A stretch of 64,000 bases of DNA, from assembly GCF_003184185.1 (NCBI RefSeq), contig NZ_QHJG01000021.1:150112-214111 (forward strand). Reading direction: 5' to 3'. Below the pieces are notes generated by a model. The model did not search any database and was not told the DNA's origin. It saw only the letters and a list, made by a program, of their open reading frames with translations. Each line of letters starts with the position of its first letter. The stretch's first letter is position 1. A program made the translations under genes and the position numbers. Positions 19,974 to 29,995 of the stretch are shown in pieces. Source of the stretch: Legionella qingyii (lineage in GTDB: Bacteria > Pseudomonadota > Gammaproteobacteria > Legionellales > Legionellaceae).

Positions 19974-21242
19974 TTATCGCTTGCAATATGTTTCACGGGT
20001 TATTAATACGGCAATTAAAGCCGCAACCGTAGTTATTGGGAACATCCACATGGCGTATTGAAAATCAGCCACAGAATAAGTAGTCACTGCCGCCCCAGCA
20101 TGATGGGTTATTAACCAACCATAGAGTACTTGTCCTACGCCACCACCGCCCATGATAATTACTGAGGCAATACCTGTCGCAGCCCCGGTGTTTTCAGCAG
20201 AATTACTCTCAGCCACTAAAGGATAGGAAATTACTTGTGTACTGGTAAAAAAGCCTAAAGCAAAAAATATAATACTCAGCGCAAATTGCGATAAGACTAT
20301 ATCCAGGAATAAAGGAATTACGGTGATCAGTGTTGCGATAGCTCCCCCGATCATTAAAGGCTTACGACGCCCCTGGGAATCAGACAACCATCCAGCCAAT
20401 GGGCAACCAATAACACTTCCCATAAAAATCAAACTGACAACATTGCTGGCTACCATTTCGGGTAAATGATGAACCACTTGCAAGTAACTCGCTCCCCATA
20501 AAGCACATAAAACCATAATGGGCAAATTAAGAAAGGAAGTGTAAAAACCTGCTAACCAATTTTGTGAATTAGATAATGCCTTGATAAATTCAGAAATGAC
20601 TTCCCCCTGATTGGAACAAGTTTTCTTTGGTGACTCTGCGGGTTTATCGCTTACCATATAGTAAATCCACAACAGCAACCCAGCACCAACTGCCCCATCA
20701 ATTAACAAAGCCTTACGCCATCCAAATAATTCATAAAGATAGGCAAAAGGAGTATGGGCCATCATACCACCAACAAATGCCATAGTGACCAAAGAGCCGA
20801 TAACAAGAGCTTGCCTTCTTGGTGGAAACCAATGCGACACTAAAACGACGCAGGATAAAAAGCAAAATGCATTACCTATTCCAGAAAGAAAATGGCAGAA
20901 CGATGCCAAAATAAACGAGTGGGTTAATGCAAAACCTACCGTGCCAAGAACACAAATAAACATCGCACTTAAAATAACAGTGCGTGTAGAAAAACGATCC
21001 AGAATAATTCCTGCTGGGAGAAGAAATAAAATATCTGCCCACAAATAAGCACTGGACATCCAACTTAATTGAGTTGCATCAATATGAAAATCATCTCGTA
21101 AAGGCTGATTAATCACATCAAAAATGTTGAGTTGAAAAAATTCATATAAAAAAAAGAGTCCTGCTGACAGGCACACAACCCAGGCCATGAAATCACCACG
21201 GGGTACAAAACTTCTCGAATCCACTACAACAGATTGCGACAC
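19974..21242 (-). CDS. MFS transporter, Pht-like (pair 2, proximal)
   Basis: A 422-residue, 12-helix MFS carrier. It has FFLYEFFQLNIFDV in helix 1, GIILDRFSTRTVIL after helix 2, and GWLSDSQGRRKPLM at the start of the second half. Translation starts at GTG with AAGGAG six bases upstream. It is the first gene of an apparent MFS-MFS-deoB operon. The two carriers are similar enough to be an old tandem duplication, and a heterodimer or different substrates are both possible. Confidence 0.88.
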   Translation of the reverse strand: MSQSVVVDSRSFVPRGDFMAWVVCLSAGLFFLYEFFQLNIFDVINQPLRDDFHIDATQLSWMSSAYLWADILFLLPAGIILDRFSTRTVILSAMFICVLGTVGFALTHSFILASFCHFLSGIGNAFCFLSCVVLVSHWFPPRRQALVIGSLVTMAFVGGMMAHTPFAYLYELFGWRKALLIDGAVGAGLLLWIYYMVSDKPAESPKKTCSNQGEVISEFIKALSNSQNWLAGFYTSFLNLPIMVLCALWGASYLQVVHHLPEMVASNVVSLIFMGSVIGCPLAGWLSDSQGRRKPLMIGGAIATLITVIPLFLDIVLSQFALSIIFFALGFFTSTQVISYPLVAESNSAENTGAATGIASVIIMGGGGVGQVLYGWLITHHAGAAVTTYSVADFQYAMWMFPITTVAALIAVLITRETYCKR

Positions 21243-21319
21243 AGTTACTCCTTATGGCTTAAAAATTGCGCCTGATTATACCAAAACTCTAAATAAATTG
21301 GTATCTTTATTGAACAAAC

Positions 21320-22891
21320 TTAGGTGAGTACGTGTCGTAAATCACCTCCTTGCTCAAGGTAAAAATAGTTCGAGTATCCCACTGCCGCTGTTTTTTTGTT
21401 TTTACAAGTTTGTTTTGCCGAAACCGGAATACGCATCAATAAAAACCGTTTATCACCTGAATAAACATGTTGAATTAGGACCATTTTGGAAAACAGTTCA
21501 GGTAAGATATCGGTGGTATTATATGGCTTAATTACTAAATAATTTTCTCGTCCATTGTCCAGCAAACGGCAAAGTTCATTATTGCTCGCGGCAGGTTTCA
21601 CTCGACCTCCTGAGTAAAATTGAGCTGAGAATTCTGTTTTATAACTCCAATAAATAAGATAGCTTCCGGCGGCAGGATGTTGCTTTAACCAGGCAGCAAC
21701 TACAAATTTTTCTGTTTTGGATATTGCTTCTGGTATTGCATTAAATGCAAGAGTTGCCACAAGAAAAAGCACACCTACAAGTATAGAGAGCCATGTAATA
21801 AGTTGCTTTGCTCTTAGGATGGCACCAACACGATTCCAGTACGTCACAAAAAAAACTGAAAAAGCAGGAATGCTGGGAAAAACATAGGTATAAATAATGT
21901 TTCTGGAAAAAGTAAAAAAGAAGAGCGGAACTATAGTGCACAGAAAAAAATAGCTCAACCACCCGTCATTGTCGACAAATACTTTGCGTGCATTATGCCT
22001 GCATTTAATAAACCATGCACCGCCTAGGGCACACCAAGGTAAAGTTCCAATTACAGAATAGACCCAAATCATTCCCCAAGATTGTTGATGTGCATAACCA
22101 TATTTATCACCTGCCCATCCAGGCTTTAAAAATCGATTGAAATTCTCGCCAATAATAAAATAATTCAAAAAACCTGGCGTTCTTATTTCCGCCCAAATAT
22201 ACCAAGGAAGCGCAATAGTAAGCATTAGCATCACGCCCTTTAGCCAGGGCAATCGCTCCCATAAATTACGCCATTGCTTGCGTAATAAAACCCAAAAAAA
22301 TATTGGCATTCCGGATAAAACAACGGCAACAGGGCCTTTTGCTAGTAAACCTAACCCCAAACTAATAAAAAAAACATAAGACCAAACTTTACTTCCATCA
22401 ACCACCGCACGCCAAAAAGCAACCTCAACCAAAGTAATGCACAGGACTAAAGAGGGGTCGGTCATTACAGTTCCTGCATCAAGGAAAAAATACAATGTTC
22501 CTGCAAGAATTAAGGTTGTGATCATGGCAATCACATCGCCACTATGTCGTTTAACCAAATACCAAATAAGCCATATTGTAACCAAAGATAGAAACAAGCC
22601 GGGTAGCCGAACAGCAAATTCATTCACACCAAAAAGTTTCATTGAAAAAGCAGACAACCAAGTAGACAAAGGAGGTTTCGCCCAAAAAGGAATACCATAA
22701 TCATGAAGTGGCGTCACCCAATTCCCGGTTTCTAACATCTTGCGGGCAATTTCTGCATAGCGTGCTTCGGAAACATCATTCAATGGAATAAAACATATAG
22801 AAATTATTCGACACACGAGAAGAAAGACTAATGCAAAGTAAGCATTATAAAAAAATTGTTGTTGCAACTGTTTTTCGTTTTCAATATTCAA
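21320..22891 (-). CDS. ArnT-like glycosyltransferase, GT39/GT83 family
   Basis: Enzymes of this type move a sugar from a polyprenyl-phosphate donor to an acceptor on the periplasmic face; ArnT adds aminoarabinose to lipid A. The 523-residue product has about 11-12 transmembrane segments. Its first periplasmic loop, NDVSEARYAEIARKMLETG, matches the acidic catalytic loop of ArnT/PMT proteins. FWAKPPLSTWLSA follows, as in that family. The soluble C-terminal part is about 140 residues. It starts at TTG after GAGGA. The true acceptor (lipid A, other glycolipid or protein) is not evident, and no other arn gene is in the window. Confidence 0.85.
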   Translation of the reverse strand: MNIENEKQLQQQFFYNAYFALVFLLVCRIISICFIPLNDVSEARYAEIARKMLETGNWVTPLHDYGIPFWAKPPLSTWLSAFSMKLFGVNEFAVRLPGLFLSLVTIWLIWYLVKRHSGDVIAMITTLILAGTLYFFLDAGTVMTDPSLVLCITLVEVAFWRAVVDGSKVWSYVFFISLGLGLLAKGPVAVVLSGMPIFFWVLLRKQWRNLWERLPWLKGVMLMLTIALPWYIWAEIRTPGFLNYFIIGENFNRFLKPGWAGDKYGYAHQQSWGMIWVYSVIGTLPWCALGGAWFIKCRHNARKVFVDNDGWLSYFFLCTIVPLFFFTFSRNIIYTYVFPSIPAFSVFFVTYWNRVGAILRAKQLITWLSILVGVLFLVATLAFNAIPEAISKTEKFVVAAWLKQHPAAGSYLIYWSYKTEFSAQFYSGGRVKPAASNNELCRLLDNGRENYLVIKPYNTTDILPELFSKMVLIQHVYSGDKRFLLMRIPVSAKQTCKNKKTAAVGYSNYFYLEQGGDLRHVLT

Positions 22892-23230
22892 AACAGATCC
22901 TCGTTAAAAATTTTCTCTCTTGCAAGCAGGCAAAATCTATGAGTCTGAGGTTTCAACTCGCTTGATCAAGCTACATTGATTAGACACTCAATAAAAAATG
23001 ACAGGAATATTACCTTTTATTTTAATTAATACAATTTTTTTATGTTTATTGATAAAAAACATAGCCATTTTAAGGCTTAACCATGTGGCTAACATAATGA
23101 ATTTTATTGCTTTTTACTAAAAGGCTGAAATTGTATAATGAAAATACATGACGAGTGCATTACTTTAGTTTACACTGAGGCCTTGTAAGAAGATCTTACA
23201 TATCTATCCATCGGACATTTGGAGACTAAC
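22892..23230. other. Divergent intergenic region with promoter candidate
   Basis: No gene seen. A perfect TATAAT at 23134-23139 lies about 90 bases before the ATG at 23231, with only weak -35 candidates. Further on, GTAAG and CTTAC form a small 5-bp hairpin near 23187-23201 in the presumed leader. TATGTTT and AAACATA near 23040-23062 form another AT-rich hairpin. Confidence 0.35.
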
Positions 23231-24556
23231 ATGACGTTTGTATTAAAGGACCTAAGTGAATTAAGAAAACATTTTGATGATACCGTTCAAATTATATTAA
23301 AACGTGAACATAAAGGAAAAATTGAAGATCTTACCAACCCTCAAAGAAAATTTGAACTTCAATTCCTCTCTTCAATACTTATTCAAGTAGAAGAACAAGC
23401 AAAAGAAAAAGAAAAAAAACCTACTGTAGTTGTAAATCTAACAAATGCTTTTTACGGTGCAATGTTAACAGTAATCCAAGACATCGAAAATAACCGAGGT
23501 ATGATAGAATCATCTGGTTTACTTAGCGCTCGCCTAAAAGATGCAATAGGCATTAGTGATGATGTCAAAGCAGAAGACAAGCCTGACTTATATCAAATTT
23601 CCAAATTCTATACTGCAATAAACGCATTACTAAATCAGGTTTTCATAGGAAATGATTCACGTAATGGATTTGCAAAAAACCATATGTTAACTGCTGTCCC
23701 AACAGATAGCTTGGACAAGTTGATTCAAACTTCCTATAAACTTGAAAAAGAAGCCCAGAAAGCAATTGTTGCTTCTTTTACTACGGATGGAACACCTGTT
23801 GAACTCGGTAAATTCAAATCAAATAAAAGCTCCCCTGCTTCTGCAACCGATCGATTTGGTGGTTGGGATAAACTCAATGCAGCGCTTGATGAATTAATCA
23901 AAGATGAACTTGCTGATAAAAATGTTTCCAAGATTGAAAAGTTAAAATCACCAGAGCGTATTGCCCAGCTGCATTTTCTGAACGCAATAAGAGAAGCACT
24001 GAAAACTCAAGAAATCGATGAAGCTGAAAAAGTTGCAATTCTCGCTGGATCCATGCATTTGGTTCGTAAACAAATCGATAATGAGTATGCCTCTTCATAC
24101 CTTTCAAGATCAGAAAAGTCTGTTATTTTCAAGGGATTAAATAAAATTCTTGCTGTAGATGAAGTAACCCCACAAGATGTTGAATCTTTGGTTACATCAG
24201 CAACTCAGTTTATGCAATTTATGACAGTAGCTCCGAAAAATAATGGCAAAAAAGCAATTCGTGATAGCCATATTTTCTCAGCAATTACAGACTTTAATTT
24301 AAAAGCTTCTTTTAATTTACTTATTGACATGATCTATGATTGCCGCATCGCATCATTGAGAAGTGTTGTCGATGAATTCAAAAAAGAAACCAAAAAAGAA
24401 ACCAAAAAATCTGATAAAGAGTCTAAAGGTTACTTAGGCAGCTTCTCTTCTGCACTCAATAAAACCTTCTTTGGAGGCAAAGTCGCAGATGAAGAAGAGG
24501 AGGATGAAGAAGAAGATCTGGAACATACCTCGCCTGTGATTGGCAAAAATGGCTAG
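23231..24556 (+). CDS. Hypothetical protein with acidic C-terminal tail
   Basis: The 441-residue product is not recognised. The ATG at 23231 has GGAG six bases upstream; an in-frame TTG just before it would overlap that site. The body is predicted all-helical, without signal peptide or transmembrane helix. Near residue 390 there is a Lys/Glu repeat (KKETKKETKK), then a Gly/Phe-rich stretch, and a strongly acidic tract (EEEEDEEEDLE) about 12-23 residues from the end. A Glu-rich block near the C-terminus is a known helper signal for Dot/Icm-secreted proteins, so this is an effector candidate by inference. It is monocistronic. Confidence 0.7.
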   Translation: MTFVLKDLSELRKHFDDTVQIILKREHKGKIEDLTNPQRKFELQFLSSILIQVEEQAKEKEKKPTVVVNLTNAFYGAMLTVIQDIENNRGMIESSGLLSARLKDAIGISDDVKAEDKPDLYQISKFYTAINALLNQVFIGNDSRNGFAKNHMLTAVPTDSLDKLIQTSYKLEKEAQKAIVASFTTDGTPVELGKFKSNKSSPASATDRFGGWDKLNAALDELIKDELADKNVSKIEKLKSPERIAQLHFLNAIREALKTQEIDEAEKVAILAGSMHLVRKQIDNEYASSYLSRSEKSVIFKGLNKILAVDEVTPQDVESLVTSATQFMQFMTVAPKNNGKKAIRDSHIFSAITDFNLKASFNLLIDMIYDCRIASLRSVVDEFKKETKKETKKSDKESKGYLGSFSSALNKTFFGGKVADEEEEDEEEDLEHTSPVIGKNG

Positions 24557-24592
24557 TTTTAATCTTTAAGCTTTTTTACCTTTATCCTAAAA

Positions 24593-24629
24593 ATAAGGTG
24601 GCTAAATTATTTACATTTTACCACCTTAT
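24593..24629 (+). terminator. Hairpin after the acidic-tailed protein gene
   Basis: ATAAGGTGG and CCACCTTAT pair perfectly over 9 bp with a 19-base AT-rich loop, 37 bases after the stop codon. T-rich sequence follows. Confidence 0.6.
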
Positions 24630-24728
24630 CTTCTTAATATTTTTGTAACCACCCCATAACAGATAAGCCATTTAGGCAAATTTTTTGTTACAATGTCATT
24701 TTTCCCTATTTGTTTGTACCTTGCACTA

Positions 24729-25724
24729 ATGAAAATTAAATTAATTATTAAAGATATATCGTTTATTCTCATGGTTTTAATAGCGGCTCAAAACATCAGT
24801 TTTGCATTTGGACACCGCGTTTCTAAAGACAGCGCTAATAACGTTAGTAATATTTTAGATTCCGACAATCAATCTCAAGAGCCTCACGATATCAAAAAAG
24901 CGTCTCTTAAGCGATTATCTGTTACCCACAAAAAAACAGTATCCATCACCATTGATGATTTACCTTTTGTTGGTGAATATCGAAACTTTCATTTGAATAT
25001 GATGATCGATACCATGACCAAGGAGCAAGTTCCTGCTACTGGATTTATTATTGCCAGTGAAGTACGCAAGAATAACTGGGAAATACTGCATAAATTTCGT
25101 GATGCTGGTTTTGGGTTAGGTAACCACACCCTTACCCATGCGAATTTAAATAAAATGGATACCAAAGAATACATTCAGGAAATTCGAGGTGCAGACAACA
25201 TTTTACACCCTGTTTTAACGAAACCTAAATATTTTCGTTATCCTTATTTGGCGATGAGTTCCGGACAAAAAAAAGAAGACATACTCTGTTATCTTGCGCG
25301 AAAAAATTATCATGTTGCCCCTATTACAATAGACTCTAAAGATTTTGTCTTTAACCAACGTTTGCTATCCGTTCCTGAAATAAGCAGACGCAGCTATCTT
25401 GACGAGTTAAAACCTTTTTATCTTGATTTTATTTGGCAACAAACCCTACGTGCTGAGGAACACAATGAATTTCATCAAAATACCGAGCAAGCACAAATTT
25501 TATTAATTCATGCTAATTTACTTAATGCTTATGTTTTGCCAGATATCATCAATTTGTATAAAAATAATGGTTATGAATTTGTTAATTTAGAAGATGCATT
25601 AAAAACTTTTAAAAATCGAATTCAATGTAATAGGCCTCATGTTCTTGCGCAGAACAAAAAAAGACCTCAGCAATACAAGATTGCAAGCAATGCAGATATT
25701 GAGAAATTTATCGAATGGGATTAG
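24729..25724 (+). CDS. Exported polysaccharide deacetylase (NodB-type, CE4)
   Basis: These enzymes remove acetyl groups from N-acetylated sugars such as chitin, peptidoglycan or exopolysaccharide. Starting at the second ATG gives 331 residues with a clear signal peptide (MKIKLIIKDISFILMVLIAA). The first ATG at 24693 adds 12 residues; neither has a good ribosome site. NodB-fold motifs are present: SITIDDLPF (metal and base aspartates), GNHTLTHANL (metal histidines), RYPYLA, and a C-terminal ILLIHANLL. It is monocistronic and its natural substrate is unknown. A role in surface or host-glycan modification is plausible. Confidence 0.85.
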   Translation: MKIKLIIKDISFILMVLIAAQNISFAFGHRVSKDSANNVSNILDSDNQSQEPHDIKKASLKRLSVTHKKTVSITIDDLPFVGEYRNFHLNMMIDTMTKEQVPATGFIIASEVRKNNWEILHKFRDAGFGLGNHTLTHANLNKMDTKEYIQEIRGADNILHPVLTKPKYFRYPYLAMSSGQKKEDILCYLARKNYHVAPITIDSKDFVFNQRLLSVPEISRRSYLDELKPFYLDFIWQQTLRAEEHNEFHQNTEQAQILLIHANLLNAYVLPDIINLYKNNGYEFVNLEDALKTFKNRIQCNRPHVLAQNKKRPQQYKIASNADIEKFIEWD

Positions 25725-25761
25725 AGTCTTTTGACATTTCATTTAATTCTGCCTTCTTCTA

Positions 25762-25793
25762 GCGCTTTATGCGCGATTCCGTGCATAAAGCGC
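25762..25793. terminator. Perfect 11-bp hairpin before pilin gene
   Basis: GCGCTTTATGC and GCATAAAGCGC pair perfectly around a 10-base loop. It lies 37 bases after the deacetylase stop and about 90 bases before the pilin start. There is no U-tract, so it may be a terminator, an mRNA stabiliser or an operator. Confidence 0.55.
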
Positions 25794-25881
25794 GGAACGA
25801 AGGCTAATGAAGCAATTGTCAACAGTCCCTAGAAAAATGCCCAAAGGGCAAAGCGATCTAGTATTTCTGGTGTCAACAAGG

Positions 25882-26313
25882 ATGCAAAAAACGAATCAAA
25901 TACGAAGAAAAGGATTCACTTTAATTGAATTGATGATAGCCATATTTATTATGGCTATCCTGGCTGCAATAGCCTACCCATGCTATGTTCATTTCTTGCT
26001 AAAAGTACATCGGTCCGATGCTATGGCGACATTAGCCCAAACTCAAATCACTCTGGAACGATGTTATGCCCAAAATTTTTCATATAATGCCCCCTGTAAT
26101 GCATTACCTTCATTTCCGCAAACATCGACTCAAGGTTTTTACAGTATTAGCTTGGCTCATTTAGGAACCACTACTTATACACTGAAAGCCACCCCCATAG
26201 GTAGTCAAACCAAAGATGCGACTTGTGCCAGTATGTATCTTGATCAATCAAACGCGAAGACAGCCATAGACTCATCAGGAGTCGCACAAACCATTTGTTG
26301 GAATCCCACATAA
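25882..26313 (+). CDS. Type IV pilin-like protein (PilE/minor pilin)
   Basis: Type IV pilins are exported, cleaved by prepilin peptidase after Gly, and assembled into fibres used in adhesion or DNA uptake. With the ATG at 25882 the 143-residue product begins MQKTNQIRRKG and is followed by FTLIELMIAIFIMAILAA, the prepilin cleavage site and hydrophobic helix. Glu at position +5 of the mature protein is present. Several cysteines (CYAQNFSYNAPC, then CAS and ICW) could form disulfides. A frame from 25807 would add 25 residues before the short leader, which is atypical. It is next to comEC, suggesting a role in transformation. Confidence 0.85.
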   Translation: MQKTNQIRRKGFTLIELMIAIFIMAILAAIAYPCYVHFLLKVHRSDAMATLAQTQITLERCYAQNFSYNAPCNALPSFPQTSTQGFYSISLAHLGTTTYTLKATPIGSQTKDATCASMYLDQSNAKTAIDSSGVAQTICWNPT

Positions 26314-26446
26314 ATTGAAATGTGTATTTATCTAAATTAAAACGTTATTCTTCCAAATCCATGCAATCTCAGTAAAAAATTTACTTTACAAACAAAAACC
26401 TATTCTCTACTATGCCGTTTAACGGATAGTCCAACTTAAAAATGAA

Positions 26447-28663
26447 ATGGAAATTTTTTGCTTTTTCACAGGCATACTCTACCTCTATACGTTGAATCGC
26501 TCTATACCTCTAACTTGCTTACTCATCTTTTTCCTCAGTCCAAAGTATTCCCTGATTCTATTTTTTATTCTAGGTGTTTTACTGGCTTATCTGCATCAAT
26601 CACTTGGTTTACCCAAAGGAATACCCAATATTGCCGTGATCCCCAAAGCAACAATTCAAGGAACAATTGCATCGATTCCTAACCATGATTTTTCCAAAAC
26701 ACAATTCTTATTTTCCCTGGAGCAATATGATAGTCATCCAGCCCAAGGATTAATCCAATTAGCTTGGTATAACAATGCCCCCGAATTACATGCAGGACAA
26801 CGATGGCAGTTCACCGTAAAATTAAAAAAACCACGGAACTATCTTAACCCAGGAAGCGCCGATTATGTGGGTACACTCAATACACGACATATTCATTGGA
26901 CTGGTTATATTCTCCCTCATAACAATCACTTATTATCAGAATCTCACTCACATTTTAGTTGGCTTCAAGTTCGTGAACGTCTAGGCAATAAACTCAGCCA
27001 ATTAGCACCCGATCAATTCACAGCCGGGGTTGTTGAAGCACTAACTTTAAATTTGACAAACCATATTAGCCAACAAAACTGGGATTTATTTAGACGCACG
27101 GGCACTACCCATCTATTTGGGATTTCAGGAGAACATATTGCGTTGATATCAGGAATGATTTATTGGCTGATTCGTTGGCTATGGTCTAAAAGCGCCCTAT
27201 GCTGTTTGTATATTCCAGCGCCCTATGTTGCCAGTGTCAGCGGACTCTTGGCCGCCTTATTTTATGCCTTTTTAGCAGGATTTGCTCCACCAGTACAAAG
27301 AGCGTTAATTGGCTGTTTCTTGTATACGTTCTATCGTCTGGGAAAACAACGTTTTTCCGCCTGGCAAATCTGGCGTTATGCCCTTTTTGGCGTTTTATGT
27401 ATCGAACCACATGCCGTATTCATGCAAGGTTTTTATTTTTCTTTTCTAGCAGTAGCGTGTTTGCTTTTAACCCAACAACGTTGGAGACTAAAAGGATATA
27501 AAGGAAGTTTAGCCTTACAATTAAGCTGCTTAATTGGGCTCATGCCTTTAACCCTATACTGGTATTCTTATGGTTCAATTAATGGATTTATTGCGAATTT
27601 ATTTGCTATTCCTCTCGTTGGCTTTTTGATTGTCCCCACGGCATTAGTAACGATGACACTCTGTTCATGGGGTATTGCCGGTTTCTTAATGAAACCCTTA
27701 GCGTTGCTAGTTGACCTGTTATTTAAAGGATTAAGCCTCATTGAACATTTAGAAATCATGAATATCAGCTGGTCTATTCATAGTATTGAACTGGTGATGG
27801 TCTTAATGGGTGCTTTGCTGATGTGGATTTTATTGCCAATTAAACCCTTTCAATGGATTGCACTACTTTGGATACTACTTCCATTTTTTCCATCCCATAT
27901 TGTACTAGCACCAGGAGAAGCAGTAATTGACATTTTAGATGTTGGGCAAGGTTTGGCAGTTGCGATAAGAAGCCAACATCATGTCATGATCTATGATACC
28001 GGGGATCGATTTTTCCAAGGAAATGATCTTGGAAACATGGTAATTTTGCCTTATCTAAAAACCTTGGGAATAAAAAAAATTGATGCCGTCGTCATTAGTC
28101 ATCCCGATAAAGATCACCGTGGTGGGCTTAACTCTCTTGAGAAAGGAATACACGTAGAACAACTATTAGTCAATGAGCCTCGTTACTATAATCATGGTGT
28201 ATCATGTCATGATTATCCTCAGTGGAAGTGGGATGGCGTCCATTTTCGTTTCTTACCAATCACCGTTCATTTTAAAAATAAAAACAATAATTCGTGTATT
28301 CTGCAAGTAAGCACTAAAACCGGAACAGTTTTATTAACTGGTGACATTGAAAAAATAGCCGAAGATTATCTAATAACAACGTATGGAGAACAACTTGCAT
28401 CCGATGTTTTAATTGTGCCTCATCATGGTAGTAAAACCTCTTCTTCTTATCGATTCTTGCTTGAAGTTGCACCACGCTATGCTATAGCGTCATTAGGCTT
28501 TGATAATCGTTTTCATTTTCCTCATGCTAAAACGTTGGCAAGCATGAACTCGTTGGATATTCTCTTTTATAGAACAGATCGCTGCGGCATGGTACGAATT
28601 AATTTACCTGCTCAGGGAAAAATAGAAAAACCTATTTGTTTTAGCGACCTCAATAATACCTAG
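26447..28663 (+). CDS. comEC: Competence protein ComEC/Rec2, DNA uptake channel
   Basis: ComEC carries transforming DNA across the inner membrane. The 738-residue product has N-terminal membrane helices, a soluble OB-like segment, then a competence domain with many helices beginning near FGISGEHIALISG. The C-terminal third is a metallo-beta-lactamase-like domain with ISHPDKDHRGG and LIVPHHGSKTSS, thought to degrade the non-transported strand. Length and domain order match full-length ComEC. The ATG lacks a strong ribosome site. The pilin-like gene lies 130 bases upstream. Confidence 0.93.
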   Translation: MEIFCFFTGILYLYTLNRSIPLTCLLIFFLSPKYSLILFFILGVLLAYLHQSLGLPKGIPNIAVIPKATIQGTIASIPNHDFSKTQFLFSLEQYDSHPAQGLIQLAWYNNAPELHAGQRWQFTVKLKKPRNYLNPGSADYVGTLNTRHIHWTGYILPHNNHLLSESHSHFSWLQVRERLGNKLSQLAPDQFTAGVVEALTLNLTNHISQQNWDLFRRTGTTHLFGISGEHIALISGMIYWLIRWLWSKSALCCLYIPAPYVASVSGLLAALFYAFLAGFAPPVQRALIGCFLYTFYRLGKQRFSAWQIWRYALFGVLCIEPHAVFMQGFYFSFLAVACLLLTQQRWRLKGYKGSLALQLSCLIGLMPLTLYWYSYGSINGFIANLFAIPLVGFLIVPTALVTMTLCSWGIAGFLMKPLALLVDLLFKGLSLIEHLEIMNISWSIHSIELVMVLMGALLMWILLPIKPFQWIALLWILLPFFPSHIVLAPGEAVIDILDVGQGLAVAIRSQHHVMIYDTGDRFFQGNDLGNMVILPYLKTLGIKKIDAVVISHPDKDHRGGLNSLEKGIHVEQLLVNEPRYYNHGVSCHDYPQWKWDGVHFRFLPITVHFKNKNNNSCILQVSTKTGTVLLTGDIEKIAEDYLITTYGEQLASDVLIVPHHGSKTSSSYRFLLEVAPRYAIASLGFDNRFHFPHAKTLASMNSLDILFYRTDRCGMVRINLPAQGKIEKPICFSDLNNT

Positions 28664-28798
28664 TCCAATATCAAGAACCCGGAGACGTTAGGCTCTACCA
28701 GAGCTATAAATTGTTCTTAAATTCGATGCCTGAATTTCGGTCGCACTTTTTTTTAAAAAAGCTATAGTAACTAGTGAAACAACTGATTTGAGCAATTC

Positions 28799-29848
28799 AT
28801 GTTAACTGATACAGCAAAAAAAGAATATTACCAGGCCTTACTTGCTAAAGACTCCAAATATGAAGGCCTATTTTATGTTGGAGTGAAATCGACTGGAATA
28901 TTTTGTCGACCCACCTGCCCTGCAAAAAAACCAAAGTTTGAAAACTGTGAATTTTTTCAAACAGTTCAAGAGGCACTCCTTGCTTCATATAGACCCTGTA
29001 TGCGCTGCCAGCCAATGTCTTATCCTAATCAGGCTTCTAATTTAATAAAAAAATTAGTTGCAGCGGTAGAAGCCAATCCTGAAAAGAGATGGAAAGACAG
29101 GGATTTTGCTGCATTAGGAGTTGATACATCAACGGCACGCAGGCAATTTAAAAAGCGCTTTGGCATGACTTTTGTTGCTTATGCACGCGCAAGAAGAATG
29201 GGTATAGCCATGAAACAAATTCGTGAGGGTACAATAGTGACTGAAACACAACTAAATATGGGATATGAATCCAGTAGCGGTTTTCGCGATGCTTTTTCTA
29301 AAATAATGGGAGCATCTCCTTCTCAATTAGCAAAACATCCTACTGTTTTAAAGGCCTCTTGGTTCGACTCCCCTCTTGGACCAATGCTTGCAGTAGCTGA
29401 TGAACACGCTTTATACCTTTTGGAATTCGTAGATCGAAGAGGCTTGGAGCGTGAGGTAGACCGGCTAAGAAATAAAATGAAAGCAGCCATTATCCCAGGA
29501 GATACCTCACCAATTCGTTCAATTGAAAAAGAGCTCAAAGCATATTTTGCAGGAACTTTAAAAAAATTTAATACTCCCATACAGATGCTAGGCACCCCTT
29601 TTCAAAAAATGGCATGGCATGCTTTGACACTAATTCCTTATGGAGAAACGAGAAGTTATGCCGAACAAGCCCACGCGCTGGGGAAACCTACCGCATACAG
29701 AGCAGTTGCCAACGCTAATGGCGCAAACTCGCTTTCGATTATTATTCCCTGTCACCGAATTATTAACTCCAGTGGAAACATAGGAGGTTATGGTGGAGGA
29801 ATTTCTCGTAAGAAATGGCTCATTGAGCATGAGCAGAAAAATAAATAA
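28799..29848 (+). CDS. ada: Ada: DNA alkylation repair methyltransferase/regulator
   Basis: Ada removes methyl groups from phosphotriesters and O6-methylguanine and, once methylated, activates alkylation-response genes. All three parts are present in 349 residues: an N-terminal zinc domain with Cys36, Cys40, Cys67 and Cys70 (FCRPTC and CMRC), an AraC-type helix-turn-helix at about residues 82-180, and a C-terminal methyltransferase with PCHR, where Cys318 is the acceptor. No alkB or alkA gene follows. Ada-type autoregulation is expected. Confidence 0.95.
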   Translation: MLTDTAKKEYYQALLAKDSKYEGLFYVGVKSTGIFCRPTCPAKKPKFENCEFFQTVQEALLASYRPCMRCQPMSYPNQASNLIKKLVAAVEANPEKRWKDRDFAALGVDTSTARRQFKKRFGMTFVAYARARRMGIAMKQIREGTIVTETQLNMGYESSSGFRDAFSKIMGASPSQLAKHPTVLKASWFDSPLGPMLAVADEHALYLLEFVDRRGLEREVDRLRNKMKAAIIPGDTSPIRSIEKELKAYFAGTLKKFNTPIQMLGTPFQKMAWHALTLIPYGETRSYAEQAHALGKPTAYRAVANANGANSLSIIIPCHRIINSSGNIGGYGGGISRKKWLIEHEQKNK

Positions 29849-29995
29849 ACGAATATAACCTCGCAATGTATGAGCCTTTGATACCACATATATAAGTTAA
29901 TTTGAATATATAGCTATCAAAATGCTTTTTTATTTTCCAAAAAAAACAAGCATAATTTTTAGCCAAGTTAATTTCAGCATATCAAGGTGCAAAAC

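Noticed and set aside
23219..23230. TTG start four codons upstream of the acidic-tailed protein
   Set aside because: The GGAG that would serve the ATG at 23231 lies inside this extension, so the downstream ATG is the better start.
29361..29380. GGTTCGACTCCC resembling a tRNA T-arm
   Set aside because: It lies inside the ada coding frame with no matching acceptor, D-arm or anticodon arm around it.
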